Assembly: GCA_045629305.1 (NCBI GenBank)
Contig: JAZQQZ010000035.1
Location: 56,677 to 120,676, forward strand
DNA length: 64,000 nt
Origin: UBA1227 sp045629305
Lineage (GTDB): Bacteria; Bacillota; Clostridia; Oscillospirales; Acutalibacteraceae
Direction of reading: 5' to 3'
A program made the translations under genes and the position numbers. The notes beneath the pieces are model-generated. The model was not told the origin of the DNA, did not search any database, and saw only the letters and a list, made by a program, of their open reading frames with translations. Below, one piece after another: positions 50,347-59,700 of this stretch (positions within the stretch are counted from its first letter, which is position 1; the number at the start of each line of letters is the position of its first letter).

Positions 50347-51114
50347 ATGCGTATAGTAGTTAAGGTGGGCACATCAACACTTGCCCATAAGACAGGAAAT
50401 TTGAATATTAGAAGAGTTGAGGAACTTTGCAAAGTCCTTTCAGATCTTAAGAATGCCGGACATGAGATCGTACTCGTATCATCCGGCGCCATTGGCATGG
50501 GAGTTGGAAAACTCTCCATGCAGGGCAAGCCGGCTGATATTCCAACAAAGCAGGCGGCAGCCGCTGTTGGACAGTGCGAGCTCATGTACACCTATGATAA
50601 ACTCTTCTCAGAATATAACCACACAGTAGGACAGATTCTTCTCACAGGTGATGATGTAGAGAATGAGCAGAGACATCAAAATTTCCAGAATACTGTATAT
50701 AAACTTCTTGAACTTGGCGCAATCCCTGTAATAAATGAGAATGACTCAATTGCAACAGAGGAAATTGTTATCGGTGATAACGATACTCTCGGCGCAATTG
50801 TAGCAACATCAATAGATGCTGACCTTCTTGTTATATTGTCTGATATTGATGGACTCTATACAGGCGATCCAAGAAAGGATAAGAATGTTACTCTTATCAA
50901 GGAGATAAATGAGATTACAGCCGACGTTGAGACTCTCGCTGGTGACAGTGGAACGAAACTTGGCACAGGTGGAATGAAGACAAAGCTTGCCGCTGCGAAA
51001 ATCTCCATGGACGGGGATGTAGAGATGGTGATTACCAATGGTAAGAATCCGGAAACTCTCTATAATGTCGTAGATGGTAAAGACTTCGTAGGCACTAAAT
51101 TTAAGAGGAAATAA
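50347..51114 (+). CDS. proB: Glutamate 5-kinase
   Basis: The 255-residue amino-acid kinase makes glutamyl-5-phosphate, the first step of proline synthesis. It has VVKVGTSTLAHKTGNL, VSSGAIGMG, PVINENDSIATEE and SDIDGLYTGDPR, with GTGGMKTKLAAAK for ATP. The C-terminal PUA domain of E. coli ProB is absent, as in many Firmicutes. The start is the ATG right after the EIIC stop; an in-frame ATG four codons earlier lies inside that gene. proA follows after one base. Confidence 0.95.
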   Translation: MRIVVKVGTSTLAHKTGNLNIRRVEELCKVLSDLKNAGHEIVLVSSGAIGMGVGKLSMQGKPADIPTKQAAAAVGQCELMYTYDKLFSEYNHTVGQILLTGDDVENEQRHQNFQNTVYKLLELGAIPVINENDSIATEEIVIGDNDTLGAIVATSIDADLLVILSDIDGLYTGDPRKDKNVTLIKEINEITADVETLAGDSGTKLGTGGMKTKLAAAKISMDGDVEMVITNGKNPETLYNVVDGKDFVGTKFKRK

Positions 51115-51115
51115 G

Positions 51116-52351
51116 ATGAACACGACACTCGAACTTTGTAAACTTGCCAAAGCTGCAGCGAAGGATATATCGATGCTCAGCACAGAGGAGAAGAACGACG
51201 CTCTTCTTCGCTGTGCAGATAAGCTTATTGAGCATACGGATGATATCCTTGCTGCCAACGATATAGATGTAGCAAATGCTCGTGGCAATATCTCTGATGT
51301 TATGATTGACCGTCTAAGGCTCACAGACGCACGCATTAGGGATATGGCTGAGGGCATCCGCCAGGTTGCAGGTCTTCCCGACCCTGTCGGCAGAGAAATA
51401 AGTGAGGTTGTAAGGCCGAACGGTATAGTAATTAAAAAGGTTGCTGCACCTCTTGGTGTGGTAGCAATTATTTATGAGAGTAGACCTAACGTCACAAGCG
51501 ACGCGGCTGCCCTCTGCTTCAAGAGCGGTAATGCGTGCGTCCTTCGTGGAGGCAAGGAGAGTTATAACTCATCCCTTGCCGTTGTCTCAGCCCTCAAGGA
51601 GGGCCTTCAAAGCATCGGTATTAATTCCGATGCAGTAGGCCTTGTATCAGACCTTACAAGGCAGAGCGCCACAGACCTCATGACAGCAACAGGTCTTGTA
51701 GACCTGCTCATCCCTCGCGGTGGCGCAGGCCTTATCAGAAGTGTAGTAGAGAATGCCAAGGTACCTTGCATCCAGACAGGCACAGGAATATGCCATGTCT
51801 ATGTAGATAGGGATGCAGATCAGGACAAGGCACTAAATATCATAGAGAACGCGAAGACATCCCGCCCTTCTGTATGTAATGCAGAGGAGGTATGTCTTGT
51901 AAATAGAGATATAGCAGAGGAATTCCTTCCAAAGCTCAAGGAGAGAATAGGAGATAGAGTGGAATTCCGCCTTGATGCTACGGCACAGAAGATAATCGAC
52001 GGTACTCCAGCAGGTCCAGATGACTTCGATACAGAGTTCCTTGATTACATTCTAGCTATTGGAGTAGTAGATAGCACAAAAGAGGCTATAGAGCATATCT
52101 CGAAGCACTCCACAGGCCATAGCGAAGCTATTGTCACTGAGAATAGTGACGCGGCTGCGGAGTTCGTAAAGGGCATAGACAGCGCTGCTGTTTATGTCAA
52201 TGTATCTACAAGATTCACAGATGGCGGAGAATTCGGCCTTGGATGTGAGATGGGTATCTCAACACAGAAACTCCATGCAAGAGGTCCTGTGGGCCTTGAG
52301 GAGCTCAATACATATAAATATGTAATCACTGGCGATGGCCAGATTAGGTGA
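51116..52351 (+). CDS. proA: Glutamate-5-semialdehyde dehydrogenase
   Basis: The 411-residue NADPH enzyme reduces glutamyl-phosphate to the semialdehyde. Family marks are PLGVVAIIYESRPNVTSDAAALCFKSGNA, LLIPRGGAGLIR, the catalytic Cys of SRPSVCNAEEVCLV and FTDGGEFGLGCEMGISTQKLHARGP. It probably binds ProB to pass on the labile phosphate. The order proB-proA-proC gives a complete route from glutamate to proline. Confidence 0.97.
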   Translation: MNTTLELCKLAKAAAKDISMLSTEEKNDALLRCADKLIEHTDDILAANDIDVANARGNISDVMIDRLRLTDARIRDMAEGIRQVAGLPDPVGREISEVVRPNGIVIKKVAAPLGVVAIIYESRPNVTSDAAALCFKSGNACVLRGGKESYNSSLAVVSALKEGLQSIGINSDAVGLVSDLTRQSATDLMTATGLVDLLIPRGGAGLIRSVVENAKVPCIQTGTGICHVYVDRDADQDKALNIIENAKTSRPSVCNAEEVCLVNRDIAEEFLPKLKERIGDRVEFRLDATAQKIIDGTPAGPDDFDTEFLDYILAIGVVDSTKEAIEHISKHSTGHSEAIVTENSDAAAEFVKGIDSAAVYVNVSTRFTDGGEFGLGCEMGISTQKLHARGPVGLEELNTYKYVITGDGQIR

Positions 52352-52352
52352 T

Positions 52353-53141
52353 ATGATGTATAAGTATGGATTTATTGGAGCGGGCAACATGGGCAGCGCC
52401 CTTGCAACAGCTCTTAAAATTGATAGGGCAGAGATTGCCATTTCCAATAGAACAGAGGAAAAAGGTAAGGCATTGGCTGATGCTATTGGCGTAAAATTCA
52501 CTACAAATGATGACATAGCTTTAAATTCTAAGTATGTCGTACTCGGAGTGAAGCCACAGGTCCTTCCAGACCTTATGCCAACGCTGGAAAGCGCGTTGTT
52601 ACGTAACAATAGCGCAATTTTGGTTACAATGGCAGCAGGTGTAAAGTGCAACACCTTGTCAGAAGACCGTCCGGTTATAAGAATTATGCCTAATACACCT
52701 GCATCAATAGGTGAGGGTGTAGTGCTTATTTGCCGTAACGATAAGGTTTCTGACGAAGACTTCGAGACATTTATCAATGACTTTAAAGACGCTGGAACTA
52801 TCATAAAGATCGATGAGGACCTCATCGATGCCGCATCAGTTATCTCTGGCTGCGGTCCAGCTTATATCTACATGTTCATGGACGCGCTCGCAAGAGCAGG
52901 AGAGGCCCTTGGCCTCGATTATCAGACCGCAACGGCTCTTGCTATCGCAACAGCCCGCGGCTCTGCATCTCTTGCTCGCGCATCATCTGATTCCCTTGAG
53001 GAACTTCGAGTTAAAGTGTGTAGCCCTGGCGGCAGCACAATTGAGGGCGTTAAATCTTTCCAGGAAAACGACCTCGACAATGTCGTAAAAGAAGCCTTAG
53101 GTGCAGCATATAATCGCACTAAAGAACTTTCAAAACAGTAA
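52353..53141 (+). CDS. proC: Pyrroline-5-carboxylate reductase
   Basis: The enzyme (262 residues) reduces pyrroline-5-carboxylate to proline. The NAD(P) loop is YGFIGAGNMGSALA, followed by VVLGVKPQVLPDL, IRIMPNTPASIGEGV, and the ProC signature with SGCGPAYIYMFMDAL and VCSPGGSTIEGVKSF. The start is one of two adjacent ATGs (52353 or 52356) after AGGTGAT; the second gives better spacing. The proA stop is 1 base upstream. Confidence 0.96.
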   Translation: MMYKYGFIGAGNMGSALATALKIDRAEIAISNRTEEKGKALADAIGVKFTTNDDIALNSKYVVLGVKPQVLPDLMPTLESALLRNNSAILVTMAAGVKCNTLSEDRPVIRIMPNTPASIGEGVVLICRNDKVSDEDFETFINDFKDAGTIIKIDEDLIDAASVISGCGPAYIYMFMDALARAGEALGLDYQTATALAIATARGSASLARASSDSLEELRVKVCSPGGSTIEGVKSFQENDLDNVVKEALGAAYNRTKELSKQ

Positions 53142-53147
53142 CAAAGG

Positions 53148-53162
53148 GTTACAATTTGTAAC
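53148..53162. promoter_or_regulatory. Palindrome upstream of the G5/3D gene promoter
   Basis: GTTACAATTTGTAAC is a perfect 7+1+7 palindrome, 8 bases upstream of the -35 element. A related GTTACAAGGTGTAAA lies at 56626-56640 in the promoter of the giant surface gene. Candidate operator. Confidence 0.4.
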
Positions 53163-53170
53163 ACTTTTCG

Positions 53171-53199
53171 TTGACTTTTATAGGTCACACTATTATAAT
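53171..53199 (+). promoter_or_regulatory. Promoter of the G5/3D protein gene
   Basis: TTGACT, 17 bases, TATAAT. Confidence 0.85.
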
Positions 53200-53238
53200 G
53201 TCCTTGGAAAAGGTCTATACCTTTAAAGGAGATTTTGA

Positions 53239-54465
53239 ATGACGAAAAGCAACAGATTACTTGCAGTTATCTTCTTGTTCGTAGTTTGCTTTACGACAAT
53301 CATTCTCGCAACAATGTCGACATTCACGGTGAACGTGCTGGCCGATGGCGAGACTATTTTCGTAAAGACATCTGATGAGAGCATAGACGTGATACTGCAG
53401 AAAGCCGGAGTTACTCTCGGCGAACATGATCTTCTCGACACCTCCGATTTTACAGTTGGGGGAAAAGCGAAAAACGGAAATCAGATTCTCATAAGACGTG
53501 CTGTCCCGATTACAATAATCGACGACGGTACTGTCGTTGCCGAACTCATGATGGCCGGCACGGTTGACGATGCCCTCAAAGAAGCGAGCATCGAGTGCCG
53601 TGATGTCGACAGAATGAATTATAAAGGCACTGAACTCCTCGAGAAGAACATGGAGATTAAAATCGAACGTGCCTTTTCCGTCGACGTCATAGCAGATGGC
53701 GAAACGAAGACATCGACACGTCTCGAAGGCACAGTAGCCGATCTTCTTACTGAACTGGGTATCACTCTCAGTGAAGATGATGAGGTAAAACCATCGCTTA
53801 AAACTGCACTTAAACCAGGCCTTAATATCCATGTTTATCGCGTTACTTACGAGAAACGCGAGGAGACGGAGACCATAAAATATAAGACTGTAACTAAGCA
53901 GTCTTCGAAGGTTTATGTCGGCGAAACCAAAGTTGACACCAAGGGTGTAAATGGCGAAAAAGTCGTTACATATCAGGACAAAATTGTCGATGGAAAGCTA
54001 TCTAAAACGACAGTTTTGAGTGAAAAAGTCACTAAAAAAGCAGTCAATAAAGTTGTCTTGAAAGGCACTAAAATTAAGGTCGCAGAGAAGACAACTGTAA
54101 TTGATAAGGATTGCGATACTGGTAAGGGTATTCCTACTAATGCAATTGCCACATTTTATGGAAAAGGTGTTGCATATACATCTAAGTCAGGCGGGAAGAC
54201 AGCATCAGGCCATGTAGCTGAAGTTGGATACGTAGCTGTTGATAAGAAAGTAATTCCTTTCGGCACAGAGATGTATGTTATCTCCGCAGATGGTAAATAT
54301 GTCTATGGACATTGCATCGCTGCCGATGTTGGTAATTTCAAGTACACGGATGAAAGTAGCATCATTGTTGATGTCTACTTCAACACGGAAAACGAGTGTA
54401 AGCAATGGGGCAAAAAGAACGTCGTTGTTTACATTACCAAATGGGGCAATGGCAAAGTGTCTTAA
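53239..54465 (+). CDS. Secreted DUF348-G5-3D cell-wall protein (YabE/Rpf-like)
   Basis: The 408-residue protein has an N-terminal membrane signal (about 6-36), two or three DUF348 (ubiquitin-like) units (about 37-200, e.g. DESIDVILQKAGVTLGEHD and TVADLLTELGITLSEDD), a G5 domain (about 205-285, VTYEKREETETIKYKTV), and a C-terminal 3D domain (about 300-405) with ATFYGKG, VDKKVIPFGTEMYV, CIAADVGNF and IIVDVYF. The three conserved Asp positions of the 3D fold are present. Relatives cleave or remodel peptidoglycan during growth or spore outgrowth. GGAGATTTTGA precedes the ATG. Confidence 0.9.
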   Translation: MTKSNRLLAVIFLFVVCFTTIILATMSTFTVNVLADGETIFVKTSDESIDVILQKAGVTLGEHDLLDTSDFTVGGKAKNGNQILIRRAVPITIIDDGTVVAELMMAGTVDDALKEASIECRDVDRMNYKGTELLEKNMEIKIERAFSVDVIADGETKTSTRLEGTVADLLTELGITLSEDDEVKPSLKTALKPGLNIHVYRVTYEKREETETIKYKTVTKQSSKVYVGETKVDTKGVNGEKVVTYQDKIVDGKLSKTTVLSEKVTKKAVNKVVLKGTKIKVAEKTTVIDKDCDTGKGIPTNAIATFYGKGVAYTSKSGGKTASGHVAEVGYVAVDKKVIPFGTEMYVISADGKYVYGHCIAADVGNFKYTDESSIIVDVYFNTENECKQWGKKNVVVYITKWGNGKVS

Positions 54466-54494
54466 ATGAACAAAAAGCCCATAAGTACAAATAA

Positions 54495-54521
54495 AAAGGG
54501 AGGTTCTACCTCCCTTTTTTT
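54495..54521 (+). terminator. Terminator after the G5/3D gene
   Basis: AAAGGGAGGT/ACCTCCCTTT hairpin with a 3-base loop and a run of T residues. Confidence 0.92.
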
Positions 54522-54522
54522 G

Positions 54523-54551
54523 TTGTTATCCCATGCCTAAAATGATATAAT
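54523..54551 (+). promoter_or_regulatory. Promoter of the tandem hydrolase genes
   Basis: TTGTTA, 17 bases, TATAAT, 39 bases before the start codon. Confidence 0.7.
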
Positions 54552-54590
54552 AGAGACGGTATATTTTCGAAATTTTAAGGAGGAGAACTT

Positions 54591-55613
54591 GTGAATAAGA
54601 AGAATTTAGCTAAAGTTGGCGCAATTGCTCTTGCTGGCGGAACAGCAGTAACTGGTGCAGCTGCTTATGGTATTGTTAAGGGCTGGAATTGGCTCCAGGC
54701 AAATGCACGTGAGACAATAATCCCACCAGAGGATGGTAAGCCATACGTGAGCAGCCATTACTATCATGAGGGTGACTACCACATTCATTATCAGGTGGAT
54801 TTCCCAGCAGCAGGCGTACCAGTAATTGGTAAGATGTTCATGATTCATGGCTTCGCATGTAATACAACATTCTATGACGAGATGGTTGAAATCCTTACAA
54901 AGAAGGGCTTCATCTGCGTTCGCCCTGATGTACCAAACTGTGGATTCTCAACTCGTGAAACTAAGGACGTTACTCCAATCGCAAGAGAGGAACTCCTTAT
55001 GAAGGTTCTCGATACAGTTGAGGCAACAGGTGCAATGCCAGCAGGCAAGTGGATTCTTATGGGTCACTCAATGGGTGGCGGTATCTCCATGAACCTTGCT
55101 AAAGACTATAAAGATAGATTCTCATGCGTAATGCTCTACGCACCAATGTGCGCAGTAAACGCTCCTGATTTTGTAAAGAAAATCGTAACTCTTGATCCAA
55201 TGTGCAACCTCATGGATAAAATCTTCGGACCTGCATGTTCATGGGATCCAGTTGTAAAGGCAGTAATTATGCTTATGACAGTTGATGTACGTTATTCAGT
55301 TCTCTATGATTGCAAGAAGTTCTCAGATGGACTTACAGTACCAAATACTGGTACAGCTATGTGCTATATGATGGCTAACGCACGCCCAACTCTCTATGAA
55401 AATATGGCTAAAGTTGACCTTCCTATCAAATTATTCTGGGGTCAGATGGACCTCTTCAATATGCCTAATGTTGTTAAGAAATTCCAGAATGCACTTAACA
55501 ATCCTGACGTAACAATCACTAAGATTGCTGGTCACTGCCTCGTTCAGAACTGTGCACCAGAAGTTTGCGATGAATCACTCGCATTCCTTCAGAGAAACGG
55601 AATAATTGGTTAA
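54591..55613 (+). CDS. Membrane-anchored alpha/beta hydrolase
   Basis: The 340-residue protein starts with a hydrophobic, Ala/Gly-rich helix (about 9-28) that could be an anchor or signal, then an alpha/beta hydrolase fold: oxyanion strand MFMIHGFACNTTFYDE, nucleophile S160 in LMGHSMGGG, the acid probably in FWGQMDLFNMP, and the histidine in KIAGHCLVQNCAPEVCDE. The substrate is unknown. GTG start behind AAGGAGGAGAACTT. The following gene is a paralogue without the helix. Both have a Cys-rich C-terminus next to the catalytic histidine. Confidence 0.82.
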   Translation: MNKKNLAKVGAIALAGGTAVTGAAAYGIVKGWNWLQANARETIIPPEDGKPYVSSHYYHEGDYHIHYQVDFPAAGVPVIGKMFMIHGFACNTTFYDEMVEILTKKGFICVRPDVPNCGFSTRETKDVTPIAREELLMKVLDTVEATGAMPAGKWILMGHSMGGGISMNLAKDYKDRFSCVMLYAPMCAVNAPDFVKKIVTLDPMCNLMDKIFGPACSWDPVVKAVIMLMTVDVRYSVLYDCKKFSDGLTVPNTGTAMCYMMANARPTLYENMAKVDLPIKLFWGQMDLFNMPNVVKKFQNALNNPDVTITKIAGHCLVQNCAPEVCDESLAFLQRNGIIG

Positions 55614-55626
55614 GGAGATAATGAAA

Positions 55627-56532
55627 ATGTTAGAATGTCAAGTAAATAAACAGGTTGAGGGTTGGCCATATGCCAATTCCCACTATTTTAAGTACGGCGA
55701 TTACACACTCCATTACAGAATTGATGAGGCCCATGGCAAAGAGCAGGGCAAAATGTTCATGATTCACGGCTTCGGTTGTGATACAACATTCTATGATGAA
55801 CTCACTGAAGCTTATACAAAGAAGGGTATGCGCTGCGTACGCGTTGACCTTCCTGATTTCGGTTATTCTACACGTGAGGACAAGAAAATTAAGTATGTTC
55901 CTCGTGAGAAGATGCTTGTAGCTCTCATGGATGAGCTCGATAAGAAGAACAGAGATAAGGATAAATGGATCGTTGTAGGTCACTCAATGGGTGGCTCAGT
56001 TACACTTGATCTCGCAGAGATGGGCACAGACAGATACAAGGCAATTATGCTATATGCTCCAATGTTTATGTTCAACGTACCAAAGCCAATGTCTATTCTC
56101 TTCAAGACCAAACTCATGTGCGGAATTATGGATACAGCTCTCAAAATTGTTATGCCTTATGACATCCTCGTAAAGGCCGTTCTCCTAATAGCTACGATGG
56201 ATCCACTCTATATTTGGAAGTACGATGCAAGCAAGGCTGCGAACCCTCTTCGCCTTGAAAAGGCAGGTACAGGTCTCTGCTACATGAGCGCTCACGCTCA
56301 TCACCCAGCATACGAGAACATGAAGAATATCGATATTCCTGTTCTTCTCGTATGGGGTGGCCTCGACCTCTTTGTTCCAAAGTCAAAGGTTAAGAAACTT
56401 TCTGAATCTCTTCCACAGAAAAAGACAGAAATCCACACAATCAAACGTGCTGGTCACTGCCTTGTTCAGAACTGTGCAAAGGATTGCTGCAAGTTCGGAA
56501 TGGACTTCATGAAGAAGAATAAAATTATCTAA
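55627..56532 (+). CDS. Cytoplasmic alpha/beta hydrolase, tandem paralogue
   Basis: The 301-residue protein repeats the plan of its neighbour: MFMIHGFGCDTTFYDELTEAYTKKGMRC, nucleophile S120 in VVGHSMGGS, WGGLDLF, and AGHCLVQNCAKDCC at the C-terminus. It lacks any N-terminal helix. The start is uncertain between 55621 and 55627; the second is better spaced from AAGGAG. The gap to the first gene is 7-13 bases, so they are co-transcribed and may form a mixed pair, one at the membrane and one soluble. Substrate unknown. Confidence 0.8.
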   Translation: MLECQVNKQVEGWPYANSHYFKYGDYTLHYRIDEAHGKEQGKMFMIHGFGCDTTFYDELTEAYTKKGMRCVRVDLPDFGYSTREDKKIKYVPREKMLVALMDELDKKNRDKDKWIVVGHSMGGSVTLDLAEMGTDRYKAIMLYAPMFMFNVPKPMSILFKTKLMCGIMDTALKIVMPYDILVKAVLLIATMDPLYIWKYDASKAANPLRLEKAGTGLCYMSAHAHHPAYENMKNIDIPVLLVWGGLDLFVPKSKVKKLSESLPQKKTEIHTIKRAGHCLVQNCAKDCCKFGMDFMKKNKII

Positions 56533-56547
56533 AATAACCAAAATTTG

Positions 56548-56581
56548 AGCCAGTCAACCACCGGTTGACTGGCTTTTTTTT
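56548..56581 (+). terminator. Terminator after the hydrolase pair
   Basis: A 12-bp perfect stem AGCCAGTCAACC/GGTTGACTGGCT with a 3-base loop and eight T residues. Confidence 0.95.
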
Positions 56582-56613
56582 GTACATTTTCACAATTTTT
56601 ATTAAAAAAACTA

Positions 56614-56642
56614 TTGTAAGAATAGGTTACAAGGTGTAAAAT
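56614..56642 (+). promoter_or_regulatory. Candidate promoter of the giant surface protein gene
   Basis: TTGTAA, 17 bases, TAAAAT. The 65-base leader that follows is almost pure A/T and ends in AATAGGAGGC before the ATG. Confidence 0.5.
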
Positions 56643-56709
56643 GACGAACTGATAATATATTTTTATATTATTTTATTATTATTTATTAATAATAGGAGGC
56701 ATCACAATT

Positions 56710-59700
56710 ATGCAAGAAACAGCAAAGAAGAGGATTGAGAACCCTGTAGCTCGCAGGGCCGTTTCAATAGTCCTCGCTGTGGCAATGGTACTTTCGTGTA
56801 TCGTTGTTGGAATTCCAGGCATTTTGTTTAAGGCAAAAGCTTTGAATTCAAACGGTAACAGCGGCGTAATTGAATTTGAAGACGCCGATGTTAACTACGA
56901 TTCCAATTTGGTAGCCAATCCAGATGGATCGTTCGATTTGACGCTCGATTTTACAGCGCCAATCGCACAGGCAGATCAGAACGTAAGCCGTACCGTATCA
57001 GGTGACGGTTACTTCGTTGCACCTATGAGTGGTTACTACACCATTCAGCTTTGGGGTGGCGACGGTGGTAACGGCTCCAACACCACATTCAACCGTGGTG
57101 GTATAGGTGGTAAGGGCGGTTATGTCTATACTGCAGTTAAACTTGAAAAAGGCGACATCCTCGCGTATCGTCTCGGTGGTAACGGTGATAAGACTGTTAA
57201 AACCGAAGAAGGCGGCGGTGTAAACGGTGATGGTGGTAACCACGGTGACGTTGGTAGCTACTACATCGGTGGCGGCGGAGGATACTCCATCGTTTACCTT
57301 TACAAGAAAGGCGCAGACGCCAACAAATTCATCAATGACTTCACCAAAGATGGTGAGATAGTTCCAATCGACAGCAGCAATAAGGCAATATACGAAGAGA
57401 ACCGTATGGATACTTCTAAGTTCATCCTTATTGCCGGCGGTGGCGGCGGCGGTGGCGCCGGCGACAGACTTAACGCTGAGCAGATTGCACAACTTATCTT
57501 CAATAAGCCAAATGGTAACGCAGACGGTGGTGTCGGCGGTAGCATCGGTAGCCAGAGCGCAACTGTATCAACAGGTACTGTTTACTTTGGTGAAGATGGT
57601 TATTCAAGTGGTAAGAATAAGGCATATATTGGTCGTGCCGGTACAACAGTACCTGGTGAAGCACCAGAAGGTAAATGGTCTATCATCGATGCAGATGACC
57701 CTAACGACTGGTTTAAGACTATTCTTCCAGACGCAGAAGGCGGTACAGGTTCATCTGGTAACCTTCGTGGTGGCGGCGGCGGTGCCGGTTACGCCGGAGG
57801 TTCTGGTGGTATCATGACCAGCCTCATTAATTCAACAAACGTCGGCGGTGGCGGCGGTGGATCTTCATATGTTGTAAATTCCACTACTAACCCTGCTGTT
57901 ATAGGACTTGACGGAACTGAAATGACTGCTACAGAGAAATCAGCAATCATTTCGGCTAAGAATCCTCGTACCGCAAATAGCGATGGTAACCAGGGTGGTT
58001 ATGTAATGATTAACCTCCTTAATGAGGAAACAGACAGCTCAAGCCTTAAATGGATTAAGGATGATCTTTCATTCTCAACTGAGATTTCTAAGTACTTCAC
58101 AGTATCAGTTAAATCATCAACAGTAACAGCAACTGCTGATGGAACAAATCCTAACAAGCTTACATTCAGCGAGTTTAACCTTGCTAATACAGGTACTGAT
58201 AAGATTGTTCTTAACCTCAAACCAATTGATGGCTTCGCTGGTGGTAACGACGTTAATCTCTTCGCATCTGATACAGATGAATTCAAGGTAGACGTTGGTA
58301 CTTCCGGTCAGGGTGGAGATGACATTGACCTTGGTGATACACATTCATATGTTAATATCCCACTAAATGGCTTCTCTATTAAAGCTGATAGCCCGGCAAA
58401 ATATGAATCAGGTGCAACCATTAATTTAAATCCTATTTCTTGTGTTGATGCCACTAATACAATAAAGAATGTTGGTTCACCTAAGGGCGATTTCTTAACA
58501 ATCGGTGATTATAAGTGCACAGATAGCTCATCTGTTGAAGTTGCATCTAACATCACCAAGACAGGTAAATATACAATCGAATTTACTGTAACTCCTAATG
58601 TTGTAACTCCAGCTAAGGCTGAAGTAGGTAATCTTGCAGTTGCAGCTACTTATTCAGCAAGTATTTTAGTAACTCAAAAAGCTTCAATCGAGCTTGACGA
58701 TATCGGCTATGAGGCAACACAGTCTCTCACATATAACAATAGTACTGAGAAGTACACATACACTGTAACTCTTAACAGTGAAAAGATTACAGTTAAAGAG
58801 CAACTCGCACAAGGCTCAGATCTTTATGCTGGTAAGACATATGATTATACGGCTGGTGCACAGACATTTACTGCTCCAGTAGATGGATACTATTTAATCC
58901 AGGCATGGGGTGGTCATGGTGGTAAAGCTGCCGATTGTTTAAAATCTGGTAGTGGAAATGAATACTTCGGTGGTGCAGGTGCTGCTGGTGGATATGCTAA
59001 GAATGTAGTTTACCTTGAAAAAGGACAGACATGTTCAATTAATGTTGGCGAACTTGGTGCTGATAACACTAATAATACAAGCGGTATCTCAAAAGAATCT
59101 GGCGGTGGTACAGGTGGTAAATATTCTGCTGTCACAATTTCATCAGGTACTAATAATGGTTCTGTTATACTTGTAGCTGCTGGTGGCGGTGGCGGTGGCG
59201 GTGCTAATAAATCAAGCAGTTATCGAGGTAATGATGGTAATGATGCTACTGCCAACACAACACTAAATGCTGCTGAAACTATCACTTTATCCAATTCATA
59301 TAATGGAGCAGATGGTGAAGATGGTAATACTCATATAGCAGGTATTTCACCAGCTAGTGCTTACAATTCATCTCTCTATAAGTACAGTAGTCTTTCTACT
59401 GCTCAGAAGAGCATTGCTGATAATGCATCTTCTATACATCCAACAACTGCCAATAGCAATACAGGTGCAGTAAAGATTACAATTCTTGATACTTATGCAA
59501 CAGATTTGTCTGGTAGCACAAATGCTATGGACATTAAACTCACAGCAAATCTTAATAGTAACTATTTCACACTTGGTACTAACAATCTTTCTACAACTTC
59601 AACTCCAACATATTCGACGGGTACAGCTACAACATATGCCGGATACAGTGTAGTACCTCTTTATGCGCAGGTTGTAAACTTCGTATGGACAGAAGAATTC

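Noticed and set aside
53131..53165. WalR box before the G5/3D gene
   Set aside because: TGTAAC-like units occur at 10-base steps on the minus strand, but the WalR box needs two TGTWAH units with a 5-base gap (11-base step).
53257..53832. Minus-strand open frame of 191 codons
   Set aside because: Antisense to the G5/3D gene; no promoter or domain.
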